From positions 310,001-374,000 of the forward strand of contig NZ_ATXT01000011.1 in assembly GCF_000421825.1 (NCBI RefSeq): a stretch of 64,000 bases of DNA, written 5' to 3'. This stretch comes from Humibacter albus DSM 18994 (GTDB taxonomy: Bacteria; Actinomycetota; Actinomycetes; Actinomycetales; Microbacteriaceae). The translations under genes and the position numbers were made by a program. The first letter of the stretch is position 1. Every line of letters begins with the position of its first letter. Of the stretch, positions 9,187-19,011 are shown piece by piece. Below the pieces are notes generated by a model that was not told where the DNA came from, ran no database searches, and worked only from the letters and a program-made list of their open reading frames with translations.

Positions 9187-9741
9187 ATGGCAGGCGTCAT
9201 GGCATCCGTCCTCACCCCGGGCGTGCTGGCGGTCGCGGAGTTGAGCTCGGCCCGCCTGGACGGCGAACTGTACGGGCTGGACGAGGCCTTCGTGCCGGTC
9301 GACGAGGTCGAGTCATCGCGGATGCGAGCCTCCGTGCTGCGCGGGATCGCCGGCACTCGGCTCATCGCCGAGTTGGACAGCGCCTTGTGGGTACGCGGCG
9401 TCATCGATCGTCCGCCTCGTGTGCACACGATGTGCGTCGCTCGAGCGAATCGCGTGAAGTTCCCGCCGTCGCCACGCATCCTCGTGCGCGAGGTGGGGCA
9501 CGAGATCGGTGACGTCGAGCCGATCGGCGGCCTTCCGGTCACGGTGCCCGGACGCATCCTCTACGATCTGGCGTTCCTCGATGGCCGCGACCGTAGGGCC
9601 GATGCGGTGCCGCTGCTACGACGTTTTCCCGAGATCGCCGACGCCTGTGCGCAACGCGTTGCCGATGCACGGAGCGTTCCGGGAAAGGTGCAGGCCATGG
9701 CCCGCATCGTCGAGTGGCAGAAGGAGGTCAGCCTGCGCTGA
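9187..9741 (+). CDS. Uncharacterised protein resembling AbiEi-type antitoxin C-terminal domains
   Basis: A 184-residue protein starting at ATG 9187 (an upstream GTG at 9139 is less likely). The segment IGGLPVTVPGRILYDLAFL resembles the pattern (x-G-x-PVT-x-x-R-x-L-x-D-LA) shared by AbiEi-family antitoxins and related domains, and the N-terminal half is Leu/Val rich. No partner toxin is adjacent, and similar single genes are common next to relA in Microbacteriaceae, so a toxin-antitoxin role is doubtful. Its 3' end overlaps the convergent relA 3' end by 14 bp. Confidence 0.6.
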   Translation: MAGVMASVLTPGVLAVAELSSARLDGELYGLDEAFVPVDEVESSRMRASVLRGIAGTRLIAELDSALWVRGVIDRPPRVHTMCVARANRVKFPPSPRILVREVGHEIGDVEPIGGLPVTVPGRILYDLAFLDGRDRRADAVPLLRRFPEIADACAQRVADARSVPGKVQAMARIVEWQKEVSLR

Positions 9742-11977
9742 CGCGGTAGACGTCATAGACCGCGTCGATGCGGCGCACAGCGTTCAGAACGCGATCGAGA
9801 TGGGTTGTGTCGCCCATCTCGAAGACGAAGCGGCTCAGGGCGAGACGGTCGTTCGAGGTGGACACCGACGCGGAGAGGATATTCACGTGGTGCTCGGTGA
9901 GCACGCGTGTGACATCGGAGAGCAGTCCCGCCCGGTCCAGCGCCTCGACCTGGATCTGGACCAGGAAGACGCTCTTGGCCGACGGCGCCCACTCCACGTC
10001 GATCATGCGCTCCGGCTCGCGCATCAAATCTTGCACGTTGTGGCAGTCCGCCTGGTGAACGCTCACGCCGGATCCGCGTGTGATGAATCCGACGATCGGA
10101 TCGCCGGGAACGGGTGTGCAGCACTTCGCGAGCTTCACGAGGATGTCCGGAGCCCCGCGCACGAGAACGCCGGAGTCGCTGGTGCGGAGCCGGCGACCGC
10201 GCGTACGGGTCGGCAGCGGCAGATCGGACACGTCGCTCTCGGTCTCCGACTGGAGGGAGGCGACCACCTTCTCCAACACGGACTGCGTGCTGACATGCCC
10301 CTCGCCGATCGCCGCGTACAGCGCCGACACGTCGTCGTACTTCATCTGCGAGGCGACTTCGCCGAGCGAGTCCTGCGACATGAGCCTCTGCAGAGGAAGG
10401 TTCTGCTTGCGCATGGCGCGCGCGATCGCATCCTTGCCCTGTTCGATCGCCTCGTCGCGGCGTTCCTTCGTGAACCACTGTCGGATCTTGTTACGCGCTC
10501 TCGGGCTCTTGACGAAGTTCAGCCAGTCCTGGCTGGGCCCGGAGTCGGGGTTCTTCGAGGTGAACACTTCGACGACGTCGCCGGTGGCCAGAGGCGACTC
10601 CAGCGGGACGAGCCGCCCGTTCACCTTCGCTCCCATGGTGCGGTGGCCCACCTCGGTGTGCACCGCGTATGCGAAGTCGACGGGCGTCGCACCCTGCGGG
10701 AGGCCGATGACGCGGCCCTTGGGCGTGAAGACGTAGACCTCCTTCGCGCCGATCTCGAAGCGGAGCGAGTCCAGGAACTCCGTCGGATCCGCCGTCTCGG
10801 CCTGCCAGTCCGAGATGTGGGCGAGCCACGCCATGTCGGCGTCGACCTTGCTGTCGTCCGACTTGCCGGCGACGCGCTCTTTGTACTTCCAGTGCGCCGC
10901 GACACCGAACTCGGCACGCTGGTGCATCTCCTCCGTGCGGATCTGGATCTCGACCGCCCGGCCCTCCGGACCCACCACCGTGGTGTGCAGGGACTGATAG
11001 AGGTTGAACTTCGGCGTCGCGATGTAGTCCTTGAACCGGCCAGGCATCGGCGTCCAGCGCGCGTGGATCTGTCCGAGAACGGCGTAGCAGTCGCGCACCG
11101 AGTTCACGATGACACGGATGCCGACGAGGTCGTAGATCTCGTCGAACTCGCGCCCGCGCACGACCATCTTCTGGTAGATCGAGTAGAACTGCTTCGGGCG
11201 TCCGACGACCTTGCCGCGGATCTTCGCGGACTTCAGGTCGTCGTTGATGGCATCCGTCACGTGCTGCACGACGCGCTCGCGTTCCGGCGACCGCTGCTTG
11301 ACGAGATTCTCGATCTCGACGTACAGCTTGGGGTAGAGCACCGCGAACGAGAGGTCCTCCAGTTCCCACTTGATCGTCTGAATGCCCAGCCGATGCGCCA
11401 GCGGTGCGTAGATCTCGAGGGTCTCGGTGGCCTTTCGCGTCGCCGTCGCGGCGGGCACGAACCCCCAGGTGCGGGCGTTGTGCAACCTGTCGGCGAGCTT
11501 GATGATCAGCACACGGATGTCTTTCGACATCGCGACGATCATCTTGCGCACGGTCTCGGCCTGAGCACTCTCGCCGTACTTGACCTTGTCGAGCTTCGTC
11601 ACGCCGTCGACGAGCATGCCGATCTCGTCGCCGAAGTCGGCGCGCAGCTGATCGAGCGCGTAGTCGGTGTCTTCGACGGTGTCGTGCAGGAGCGCCGCTG
11701 CTACCGCTTTGGAGCCGATTCCGAGGTCGGCCAGAATCTGCGCGACGGCGACGGGATGCGTGATGTACGGCTCGCCGCTCTGCCGGGTCTGGCCGGCGTG
11801 AGCGCGCTCCGCGGTCTTGTAGGCGCGTTCGAGGAGAGCGAGGTCCGCCTTCGGATGGTGCATGCGCACCGTCTTCAAGAGCGTCTCGACCGCGCCGGCC
11901 GGCTGCTGGGCACGGGAGAACAACCGCGGAACGAGGCGGCGCAGGGATGCCGTCTGCTGCGTTGTCGTGTCCACCAT
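9728..11977 (-). CDS. relA: Bifunctional (p)ppGpp synthetase/hydrolase (RSH family)
   Basis: A 749-residue long RSH enzyme that makes and degrades (p)ppGpp during starvation. In order: HD hydrolase domain with HDTVEDT (about residues 98-104) intact, so hydrolysis is expected; RelA synthetase domain with GIRVIVNSVRDCYAVLG; TGS domain (VYVFTPKGRVIGLPQGATPVDFAY); zinc-finger region with CCTPVPGD; and a C-terminal ACT domain. Start is ATG 11977, 8 nt after GGAGG; ATG 11983 is too close to that site. It follows the rhodanese and secF genes on the same strand. Confidence 0.97.
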   Translation of the reverse strand: MVDTTTQQTASLRRLVPRLFSRAQQPAGAVETLLKTVRMHHPKADLALLERAYKTAERAHAGQTRQSGEPYITHPVAVAQILADLGIGSKAVAAALLHDTVEDTDYALDQLRADFGDEIGMLVDGVTKLDKVKYGESAQAETVRKMIVAMSKDIRVLIIKLADRLHNARTWGFVPAATATRKATETLEIYAPLAHRLGIQTIKWELEDLSFAVLYPKLYVEIENLVKQRSPERERVVQHVTDAINDDLKSAKIRGKVVGRPKQFYSIYQKMVVRGREFDEIYDLVGIRVIVNSVRDCYAVLGQIHARWTPMPGRFKDYIATPKFNLYQSLHTTVVGPEGRAVEIQIRTEEMHQRAEFGVAAHWKYKERVAGKSDDSKVDADMAWLAHISDWQAETADPTEFLDSLRFEIGAKEVYVFTPKGRVIGLPQGATPVDFAYAVHTEVGHRTMGAKVNGRLVPLESPLATGDVVEVFTSKNPDSGPSQDWLNFVKSPRARNKIRQWFTKERRDEAIEQGKDAIARAMRKQNLPLQRLMSQDSLGEVASQMKYDDVSALYAAIGEGHVSTQSVLEKVVASLQSETESDVSDLPLPTRTRGRRLRTSDSGVLVRGAPDILVKLAKCCTPVPGDPIVGFITRGSGVSVHQADCHNVQDLMREPERMIDVEWAPSAKSVFLVQIQVEALDRAGLLSDVTRVLTEHHVNILSASVSTSNDRLALSRFVFEMGDTTHLDRVLNAVRRIDAVYDVYRVSAG

Positions 11978-12082
11978 CAGCATCCCCTCCCGTGAATCAT
12001 TATCGCGACTCGACCCAGGAGGCACGCACGACGGTGCTCAGGCCGCAAGAAGACCCAGTCCGGGTGCATCGGTGGATCGCCG

Positions 12083-12442
12083 TCACGACCGGTCCTCTGC
12101 TTCGCCGCCGACCAGGACCTCTCCCCCGGATGCCTGCCATGCCACCATGCCGCCGCTCACGTCGACCGCGCGGTAGTCGGCGGCGACGAGCGCATCGGTG
12201 ACCATTCTGGACCGGCCCCCGACGTGGCAGATGACGGCGATCATCCCGTTGTCGGGAAGCTCGTGCTGGCGAAGGCCCAGGTCGCCGACCGGAATGTGGT
12301 GCGCGCTGGGCGCGTGCACCTCGTTCCACTCGAAGTCCTCGCGCACGTCGAGCAGCCAGACGTCGCCGGATTCGACCAGCGACACGGCCTCGGCCGCCGG
12401 GATGGAGACGCCCGATGAGGGAACGGCGTTCGCGGGCGTCAC
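12083..12442 (-). CDS. Single-domain rhodanese-like protein
   Basis: A 119-residue rhodanese domain with the DVREDFEWNEVHAPSAHHIPVG segment and an active-site loop CHVGGRS, whose Cys would carry a persulfide. Its ATG overlaps the secF stop (ATGA), so it is translationally coupled to secDF. A thiol or sulfur-transfer role is known for the fold; the reason for linkage to the export genes is unclear. Confidence 0.88.
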   Translation of the reverse strand: MTPANAVPSSGVSIPAAEAVSLVESGDVWLLDVREDFEWNEVHAPSAHHIPVGDLGLRQHELPDNGMIAVICHVGGRSRMVTDALVAADYRAVDVSGGMVAWQASGGEVLVGGEAEDRS

Positions 12443-13461
12443 TTCGCGGCGACCGCTTCGACGGCCGGAGCCTTCGACCGGGTCGCGCGCACCTTCCTGT
12501 CATGCTTGACGATCGCCTTCTCGCCGCGACGGAAGTCGGCGTACAGCGGAGCCGCGATGAAGATGGTGGAGTACGTGCCGACCAGGATCCCGATGAACAG
12601 GGCGAGCGAGATGTCGCGCAGCGTGTCGGCGCCCAGAGCGAATGCGCCGATGAACAGGATCGCACCGACCGGGAGGGCGGCGACGACCGCCGTATTGATC
12701 GATCGCACGAGGGTCTGGTTCACGGCCAGGTTGACGGACTCGTCGAACGTATGCTTCATCACGTCTTCGTCCTCGTGAGTGTTCTCGCGGATCTTGTCGA
12801 ACACCACAACGGTGTCGTACAGCGAGTAGCCGAGGATGGTCAGGAAGCCGATCATCGTGGCCGGCGTGATCTCGAAGCCGGCGAGAGCATAGATGCCCGC
12901 GGTGATGATCAGGTCATGGAACAGAGCGAGGATGGCGGCCGCCGACATCTTCCACGTTCGGAAGTACAGGGCCATCGCGATGAAGGCGAGCGCGAGGAAG
13001 ACGACCAGGCCCTGAATGGCCTGACGCGAGACGTCCGCTCCCCAGCTCGGACCGATGTAGGTCGATGCGACGTTCTTCTGCGGCACGCCGTAGGCCTTGC
13101 CGAGGTTGGCGGCCACGGCCTTCGTCTGCTGCGTCGTCAGCTGATCCGTCTGCACGCGGATGCCCTTGCCGCCGGTCCCGCTCGTGACGCTCACGCTGAC
13201 GACCGCGTCGGGCTTCACGTCTTGCACGGCGCTTTCCGCGAGTGCCTGGTCCGTGGTCTTCACGTCGGAGATCGTGAACTGCGAACCCCCGCGGAAGTCG
13301 ATGCCGAAGTTGAACCCGCCCTGCACGAGGGGGATGATGATCGACGCGACGATCAAGACCGCCGCGATGACGTACCAGATCTTGCGCTGGCCGATGAAGT
13401 CGACCGAGCGCGCGCCCGTGTAGAGGTCGTTTCCGAACTTCTGAAAGCGTGTGGCGGCCAT
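12439..13461 (-). CDS. secF: Protein translocase subunit SecF
   Basis: A 340-residue inner-membrane protein with six transmembrane helices, the first periplasmic-domain motif FGIDFRGGSQFTI and the RND-type region ALFHDLIITAGIYAL...ILGYSLYDTVVVFDKIREN. With SecD it uses the proton gradient to help complete protein export. The true start is ATG 13461, which overlaps the secD stop (TGATG); upstream in-frame sequence belongs to the secD overlap. Confidence 0.97.
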   Translation of the reverse strand: MAATRFQKFGNDLYTGARSVDFIGQRKIWYVIAAVLIVASIIIPLVQGGFNFGIDFRGGSQFTISDVKTTDQALAESAVQDVKPDAVVSVSVTSGTGGKGIRVQTDQLTTQQTKAVAANLGKAYGVPQKNVASTYIGPSWGADVSRQAIQGLVVFLALAFIAMALYFRTWKMSAAAILALFHDLIITAGIYALAGFEITPATMIGFLTILGYSLYDTVVVFDKIRENTHEDEDVMKHTFDESVNLAVNQTLVRSINTAVVAALPVGAILFIGAFALGADTLRDISLALFIGILVGTYSTIFIAAPLYADFRRGEKAIVKHDRKVRATRSKAPAVEAVAAK

Positions 13462-15227
13462 CAGGACTCCTTCTCGTCCTTTTCGGACCTGCTGCCGGCG
13501 CCGCTGGAGACGAGCTCGGCCTTCTTGCGTTCGGCGATGGTCTGCCGTTTGGCGGCCTCGCGGCTGCTCGACGCGCGCTTCGCGCCGGTGACGGTGGCCG
13601 CAGTGCGGAACTGCGCAGCTCCGCGGTAGACCGCACCCAGAGCATCCGGGTCCAGGCCCGACCACTTGTTGCCGCTGGCGAAGAATCGTGTTCTGGCCAG
13701 CAGCTGGAGCGTCGGGTGCGTGAACAGGATCACGATCAGCACGTCGAGCACGGTGGTGACACCGAGCGTGAAGGCGAAGCCCTGCACGTTGCCCACAGCG
13801 AGCACGTAGAGCACGATCGCCGCGAGCAGGTTCGTGGACTTGGAGGCGTAGATCGTGCGCTTGGCGCGCTTCCAGCCCGCTTCCACCGCTCCTTCGAGAC
13901 TTCGGCCGTCGCGCAACTCATCGCGTATTCGCTCGAAATACACGATGAACGAGTCTGCCGTGAACCCGATGGCCACGATGAGGCCGGCGACGCCGGCGAG
14001 CGAGAGCCGGTAGTCGATGCGCCACGAGAGGATGGCGATCACCAGATACGTCATGAGGGCCGCCACGACCAGGGAGGTGATCGTGACCAGACCGAGCAGC
14101 CGGTACTGGAACAACGTGTAGATCACGACCAGAAGCAGGCCGATGACACCGGCCACGAGACCGCTCATCAACTGCGTGGAGCCGAGCGTCGCGGAGATGG
14201 TGTCGGAGCTCTGCACCTTGAAGCTCACCGGCAACGCACCGAACTTCAACTGATCGGCGAGTGTCGTCGCGGATTCCTGATCGAAGCTTCCGCTGATCTG
14301 CGCTTCACCGTTCGTAATGGCACCCTGCATGGCGGGAGCTTCCAGCACCTTGCCGTCGAGTACGAACGCGAATCGTGAACGCACGTCGCTGGAGTCGGCC
14401 GAATAATAGCCGTAGAGGCGGGTGCTGACCTTGCCGAAGTCCTTGGCGCCCTGGTTGTTGAACGTCAGGTTCACGACCCACTGGCCCGTCGTGTTCCCGC
14501 TCGAGTCCGTGGCGATTCCGGCTGTCGCGTTCGAGATCTCGGAGCCTTCGACCTCGACCGGCCCCAGAAGATACTTCGTCGACAGGTCATTGCTGCACGT
14601 GATCAGCGGCTTGTCCGCCGGCGCGATGTTCGTGTTGTCCTTCTTCAGCGACGCGCAATTGAAAGCGTCGTACTCCGCCTGGAGCTTCGGTGTGATCCAC
14701 GAGGTGTCGCTGCCGTTGGTCGGCTTGGCGGTCGGCGTGGACTGGAGCGTGGGAGCAGGAGACGGATAGGCGGTCTTCTTGCCGTTGCTGCCGACGAATG
14801 TATTCGTCGGCTCGCCGGTGAGCAGTACCGGCCGCAGCTCCATCTTCGATGAGGACTTGATGCGGTTCAGCGTGGACTGGTCGGGCGTGCCCGGAATGGA
14901 GACGACGATGTTGTCGCTGCCCTGGGTGCTGACCTGCGCCTCGGAGACACCGGACGCGTCAACGCGCTCGCGGATGATCGAGACGGCCTGGTTCAGCTCG
15001 TCGCTGCTGATCTTCTCGTTGCCCTGGAGCTGAGGCGTGAGGATGATCTGCGTTCCGCCCTCGAGATCGAGTCCGAGCTTGGGCATCCAAGATGCGTTGG
15101 CGAACAGAACTCCCCCGCCGAGGATCATGGCGCACGCGACGATGATCACCCCGAGCCAGGTGAGGGACCGAGAGGCGTTCTTCACCGGAGACGACTTTGC
15201 CACGGAGGAGCTCAGCTTTCTGTGCAC
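13461..15227 (-). CDS. secD: Protein translocase subunit SecD
   Basis: A 588-residue protein with an N-terminal membrane helix (about 24-44), the LGLDLEGGTQIIL motif, a large extracytoplasmic domain carrying a low-complexity Thr/Pro/Ser insertion (residues about 150-175), five C-terminal transmembrane segments and the GFTADSFIVYFERIRDE motif. A charged C-terminal tail (about 545-588) is typical of actinobacteria. The start is either GTG 15227 or GTG 15203; neither has a clear ribosome site. It lies 39 bp after yajC. Confidence 0.96.
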   Translation of the reverse strand: MHRKLSSSVAKSSPVKNASRSLTWLGVIIVACAMILGGGVLFANASWMPKLGLDLEGGTQIILTPQLQGNEKISSDELNQAVSIIRERVDASGVSEAQVSTQGSDNIVVSIPGTPDQSTLNRIKSSSKMELRPVLLTGEPTNTFVGSNGKKTAYPSPAPTLQSTPTAKPTNGSDTSWITPKLQAEYDAFNCASLKKDNTNIAPADKPLITCSNDLSTKYLLGPVEVEGSEISNATAGIATDSSGNTTGQWVVNLTFNNQGAKDFGKVSTRLYGYYSADSSDVRSRFAFVLDGKVLEAPAMQGAITNGEAQISGSFDQESATTLADQLKFGALPVSFKVQSSDTISATLGSTQLMSGLVAGVIGLLLVVIYTLFQYRLLGLVTITSLVVAALMTYLVIAILSWRIDYRLSLAGVAGLIVAIGFTADSFIVYFERIRDELRDGRSLEGAVEAGWKRAKRTIYASKSTNLLAAIVLYVLAVGNVQGFAFTLGVTTVLDVLIVILFTHPTLQLLARTRFFASGNKWSGLDPDALGAVYRGAAQFRTAATVTGAKRASSSREAAKRQTIAERKKAELVSSGAGSRSEKDEKES

Positions 15228-15266
15228 GCGCGGCCGCCGTCGCCGGCGGCCGCACGAATGAGGGTC

Positions 15267-15680
15267 TTACTCGTCGGTCTTGTTCGGCTGCGCGGCCGCC
15301 GCGGAGGCGTCGGCGCTCTTCTCGATACGCTCACCGAACTGCGGCTTCTCGTCGGAGGTGGCGGCGTCGTCGCTCGTCACCTCGACCTCCGGGGTGCTCT
15401 CCTCGACGGCATCGGGCGTCGTCTCCACGCGGCCGATGGTCTGTCGATGCACGGTGAGGATCTGGCCGGGGCCCGTCTCCAGCTTCACCTTGTTGGACTC
15501 CTCGTCGATCGACACGATGGTGCCGAAGACGCCGAAGTTCGTCATGACGCTGGCGCCGGGCACGACCTGTTTCTGCAGGTCTTGCTGCTGCTTCTGCCGT
15601 CGACGGCTGCTGCGGAACATGAAGAAAATGAGGGCCGCCAAGACGACGACCATGACTATGGTCAGGACGTTCTGATCCAA
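15267..15680 (-). CDS. yajC: Preprotein translocase subunit YajC
   Basis: A 137-residue protein with one N-terminal transmembrane helix (about 6-22), a basic RSSRRRQKQQQ segment, and the conserved VVPGASVMTNFGVFGTIVSIDEE core. The C-terminal 45 residues are acidic and variable. YajC associates with SecDF, and the gene heads the yajC-secD-secF set. Confidence 0.95.
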   Translation of the reverse strand: MDQNVLTIVMVVVLAALIFFMFRSSRRRQKQQQDLQKQVVPGASVMTNFGVFGTIVSIDEESNKVKLETGPGQILTVHRQTIGRVETTPDAVEESTPEVEVTSDDAATSDEKPQFGERIEKSADASAAAAQPNKTDE

Positions 15681-15757
15681 AGGGGAAAACCTTCCGAAGA
15701 TGAGGGGGCGCAGCGTCGACCACCGTGAACGGATGGGGGCTGCAGGCTGATCAATAA

Positions 15758-16792
15758 TTATAGGTCATCGGGGAACAACGCTTGCTGCGTGCCCGCAGCA
15801 CGCTTCCTGGGGATTCCCAAGTGATCCCATGCCATGGGCGTCGCGACGCGCCCGCGAGGGGTGCGCGTGATCAGGCCGATGCGCACAAGAAAAGGCTCGA
15901 CGACCGACTCGATCGTGTCCGCCTCCTCACCGACCGACACGGCGAGCGTGCTCAGCCCGACGGGGCCGCCGTCGAACCGGGTGAGGATGGCGCTCATGAC
16001 CGCGCGGTCGATGCGGTCGAGGCCCAACTCGTCCACATCGTAGAGCTCGAGGGCGGCGCGCACGGCGTCGCGATCGGCCCGCCCGCCCTGCACGAGGGCA
16101 TAGTCGCGCACCCGGCGCAGGAGACGGTTCGCGATGCGCGGCGTGCCGCGGCACCGACCGGCGATCTCGGCGATGGCATCCCGGTCGATCTCGAAGTCGA
16201 GCAGCACCGCCGCCCGGCTGAGCACCTGCTCGAGCTCGGCATCCTCGTAGAACTCCAGGTGGGCGGTGAATCCGAATCGATCGCGCAGCGGATTGGGCAG
16301 AAGGCCGGACCGCGTCGTGGCCCCGACGAGAGTGAACGGCGGCAGGTCCAACGGAATGGACGTGGCGCCCGCTCCTTTGCCGACCATGATGTCGATGCGG
16401 AAGTCCTCCATCGCGAGGTAGAGCATCTCCTCGGCGGAGCGCGCCATGCGGTGGATCTCATCGATGAACAGCACCTCGCCGGGCACGAGCGACGACAGCA
16501 GCGCCGCCAGGTCTCCAGCGTGCTGGATGGCGGGACCACTCGACATGCGCAGCGTGCGCCCGCTCTCGTGCGCGACGATCATGGCCAGGGTCGTCTTACC
16601 GAGGCCGGGCGGACCGGCGAGCAGGATGTGGTCGGGCGTGCGCTCCTGCATGCGTGCCGCGGTGAGCAGGAGTTGCAGTTGTCCGCGGACCTTCGACTGC
16701 CCGACGAACTCGGTGAGCGATTTCGGCCGTAGCGCGCCTTCGAAGGCGAGTTCGTCCGACTGAGCCTCGGGCGCGGTGAGGTCGTCGCTCAT
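15758..16792 (-). CDS. ruvB: Holliday junction branch migration helicase RuvB
   Basis: A 344-residue AAA+ motor that drives branch migration with RuvA. Walker A is GPPGLGKTT (residues 60-68), Walker [10 protein letters not shown], followed by arginine-finger region [18 protein letters not shown] and the C-terminal winged helix ending in [16 protein letters not shown]. Its start overlaps the ruvA stop (ATGA). Confidence 0.98.
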   Translation of the reverse strand: MSDDLTAPEAQSDELAFEGALRPKSLTEFVGQSKVRGQLQLLLTAARMQERTPDHILLAGPPGLGKTTLAMIVAHESGRTLRMSSGPAIQHAGDLAALLSSLVPGEVLFIDEIHRMARSAEEMLYLAMEDFRIDIMVGKGAGATSIPLDLPPFTLVGATTRSGLLPNPLRDRFGFTAHLEFYEDAELEQVLSRAAVLLDFEIDRDAIAEIAGRCRGTPRIANRLLRRVRDYALVQGGRADRDAVRAALELYDVDELGLDRIDRAVMSAILTRFDGGPVGLSTLAVSVGEEADTIESVVEPFLVRIGLITRTPRGRVATPMAWDHLGIPRKRAAGTQQALFPDDL

Positions 16793-17406
16793 GCCTGCTG
16801 CCTCGCCGTCGGTCCGAGCCGCGAGAGGGCGAGACGAAGCAGTGCCTGCACGGTGTCGCGTTCGGGCTCCTCATACTCGTCGACGATCTCGCGGACCACC
16901 TCCGTTGCGGTCTTCTCGGCCCAGCCGAGACCGACCAGCGCGACGACGACGCTGTCCGAGACATCCGAGCGCGGAATCTGGGTCACGTTCTGCACGGGCT
17001 TCGCGGGGGCGAAGAGCTTGCCGGTGAGCGAGACGACGATGAGCTTGGCGGTCTTCGGACCGATGCCGCTCACGCGACGGAACGCCGCGTCGTCGTCGGA
17101 TGCCACTGCCAGCGCGATCTCGTCGGGTTCGAGCTCTGCGAGCACGCCGAGCGCGGACTTGGGGCCGACTCCCGAAACCCCGATGAGCGCCTCGAACACG
17201 CCGAGGTGTTCCCGCGCAGGGAAGCCGAAGAGCGCCATCGACTCCTGCCGCACGACCAACGAGGTGTGGATGGTCGTCTCCGCGCCCACGCGGAGCGAGC
17301 GCGCGTGATCCGGCGTGACCTGCACGGAGTACCCCACTCCCCCGACGTCGATGACGGCGAGGCCGTCGGCAGCCTGGAGCACGGTTCCGCGGAGGGAGGA
17401 GATCAC
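16789..17406 (-). CDS. ruvA: Holliday junction DNA-binding protein RuvA
   Basis: A 205-residue protein with an OB-fold N-terminal domain ([11 protein letters not shown]), tandem helix-hairpin-helix motifs ([14 protein letters not shown] and [14 protein letters not shown]) and a small C-terminal domain that contacts RuvB ([17 protein letters not shown]). It binds four-way junctions as a tetramer. It lies 48 bp after ruvC. Confidence 0.97.
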   Translation of the reverse strand: MISSLRGTVLQAADGLAVIDVGGVGYSVQVTPDHARSLRVGAETTIHTSLVVRQESMALFGFPAREHLGVFEALIGVSGVGPKSALGVLAELEPDEIALAVASDDDAAFRRVSGIGPKTAKLIVVSLTGKLFAPAKPVQNVTQIPRSDVSDSVVVALVGLGWAEKTATEVVREIVDEYEEPERDTVQALLRLALSRLGPTARQQA

Positions 17407-17454
17407 CGTCTCAGCCTATGGGCGTTCGAGGGGTGAGACCGTGAGGGCTCGCTC

Positions 17455-18066
17455 TCAACGCCCGAGCCGATTGCGTCTGCCAGCGCCGCCTGGCGCCTGA
17501 CGGGCCGCTCCTGACCCTCTCGCCGCCTTCTCCGCGGCGTGCCATGCCTGCTGCGCCGGCGTGAGCGTGGATGCGTCGCCGTCGGCAGGCGTCGCGGGTG
17601 TGCGCCACGCATGGCAGATCGCGATCGCGAGCGCGTCGGCGGCGTCGGCGGGACGTGGGATGTCCGCCAGGCCGAGAACGCGCGCCACCATGTTCTGCAC
17701 CTGGCGCTTGTCAGCCGAGCCGTAGCCGGTGATCGCAGCCTTCACCTCGGTCGGCGTGTGCAGCCCGACGGGGAGCCCGCGCTTCGCGGCGGCGTGCAGG
17801 GCGACTCCGCTGATCTGCGCGATGCCCATCACGGTGCTCACGTTGTGCTGGGCGAACACGCGCTCGAGTGCGACGGCATCCGGATGATGCTCGTCGAGGA
17901 GCGCGGTGATGCCGTCACCGATGGTGAGGAGACGCTTCTCCAGCGGCGTGCTCGGCGACGTGCGGATGACCGTCACCGCCACCAGAGACGCCCGCCGTCC
18001 CGCGCCGACCTCGACGACGCCGACGCCGCAGCGGGTCAGGCCGGGATCGATCCCGAGCACCCGCAC
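17455..18066 (-). CDS. ruvC: Crossover junction endodeoxyribonuclease RuvC
   Basis: A 203-residue Holliday junction resolvase. All four catalytic acids are present: Asp7 in GIDPGL, Glu68 in LERVFAQHN, and Asp141 and Asp144 in [14 protein letters not shown]. It has a C-terminal basic, Gly/Arg-rich tail of about 35 residues beyond the usual core. It starts 9 bp after the yebC stop. Confidence 0.97.
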   Translation of the reverse strand: MRVLGIDPGLTRCGVGVVEVGAGRRASLVAVTVIRTSPSTPLEKRLLTIGDGITALLDEHHPDAVALERVFAQHNVSTVMGIAQISGVALHAAAKRGLPVGLHTPTEVKAAITGYGSADKRQVQNMVARVLGLADIPRPADAADALAIAICHAWRTPATPADGDASTLTPAQQAWHAAEKAARGSGAARQAPGGAGRRNRLGR

Positions 18067-18075
18067 GACGATCGC

Positions 18076-18834
18076 CTACTCGTCGTCGGCCAGTTCGGCC
18101 TGCACCTCGGGGGTCAGGTCGATGCTGGTGTAGACGTTCTGCACGTCGTCGGAGTCCTCGAGCGCATCGATGAGGCGGAACACCTTGCGGGCGGTCTCGG
18201 CGTCCGCCTCGATCTTGACCTGTGCGACGAACTCCACGTCGGCGGAGTCGTAGTCGATGCCGGCCTCCTGGAGCGCCGTGCGTGCAGCGACCATGTCGCT
18301 CGGGTCCGTGAGCACCTCGAGTGACTCTCCCTGCGGCGTGACCTCTTCGGCCCCGGCATCGAGAACGGCCATGAGCACGTCGTCCTCGGTGGTGCCCTCG
18401 GCCGGAACCACGATGACGCCCTTGCGGTGGAAGTTGTACGACACCGATCCCGGGTCGGCCATCGTGCCGCCGTTGCGGGTCATCGCCGTGCGCACGTCGG
18501 CTGCAGCGCGGTTCTTGTTGTCCGTGAGGCATTCGATCAGCAGCGCCACACCGTTCGGACCGTAGCCCTCGTACATGATCGTCGTGTAATCGATGCTCTC
18601 GCCGGTGAGACCGGCACCGCGCTTGATGGCGCGGTCGATGTTGTCGTTCGGCACCGAGGTCTTCTTGGCCTTCTGCACGGCATCGACGAGCGTCGGGTTG
18701 CCGGAGAGGTCGGCACCGCCGATCTTCGCCGCCACCTCGATGTTCTTGATCAGCTTGGCGAACGACTTGGCACGGCGCTGGTCGATGACCGCCTTCTTGT
18801 GCTTGGTCGTCGCCCACTTGGAATGCCCGGACAT
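18076..18834 (-). CDS. YebC/PmpR family transcriptional regulator
   Basis: A 252-residue protein beginning [25 protein letters not shown], the diagnostic YebC start. Start is ATG 18834 with AGGAG upstream. The family was named as DNA-binding regulators and members have also been linked to relief of ribosome stalling on proline-rich stretches. It heads the yebC-ruvC-ruvA-ruvB series. Confidence 0.95.
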   Translation of the reverse strand: MSGHSKWATTKHKKAVIDQRRAKSFAKLIKNIEVAAKIGGADLSGNPTLVDAVQKAKKTSVPNDNIDRAIKRGAGLTGESIDYTTIMYEGYGPNGVALLIECLTDNKNRAAADVRTAMTRNGGTMADPGSVSYNFHRKGVIVVPAEGTTEDDVLMAVLDAGAEEVTPQGESLEVLTDPSDMVAARTALQEAGIDYDSADVEFVAQVKIEADAETARKVFRLIDALEDSDDVQNVYTSIDLTPEVQAELADDE

Positions 18835-19011
18835 AGTGCTCCTGCTCGAGAGAAAACCTGGGTGCTCGTGCTGCACCGCCTCCCAATTGTAGGGGGCGGC
18901 GGCGCAGACGCTTTCGAACGGATGCCCGTGGCTCCGATCCGGGTGCGGTCTTCGTCACTCGCGGTTGGACCGAGCCGCGGGTGGCACACCCGGCCATGAC
19001 ATGATCGAGCG

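Noticed and set aside
9187-9741. Functional type IV toxin-antitoxin system
   Set aside because: Only an AbiEi-like C-terminal pattern is visible and no AbiEii-type toxin is adjacent.
9509-11995. 828-codon plus-strand frame opposite relA
   Set aside because: Same antisense artefact; relA has full domain structure on the other strand.
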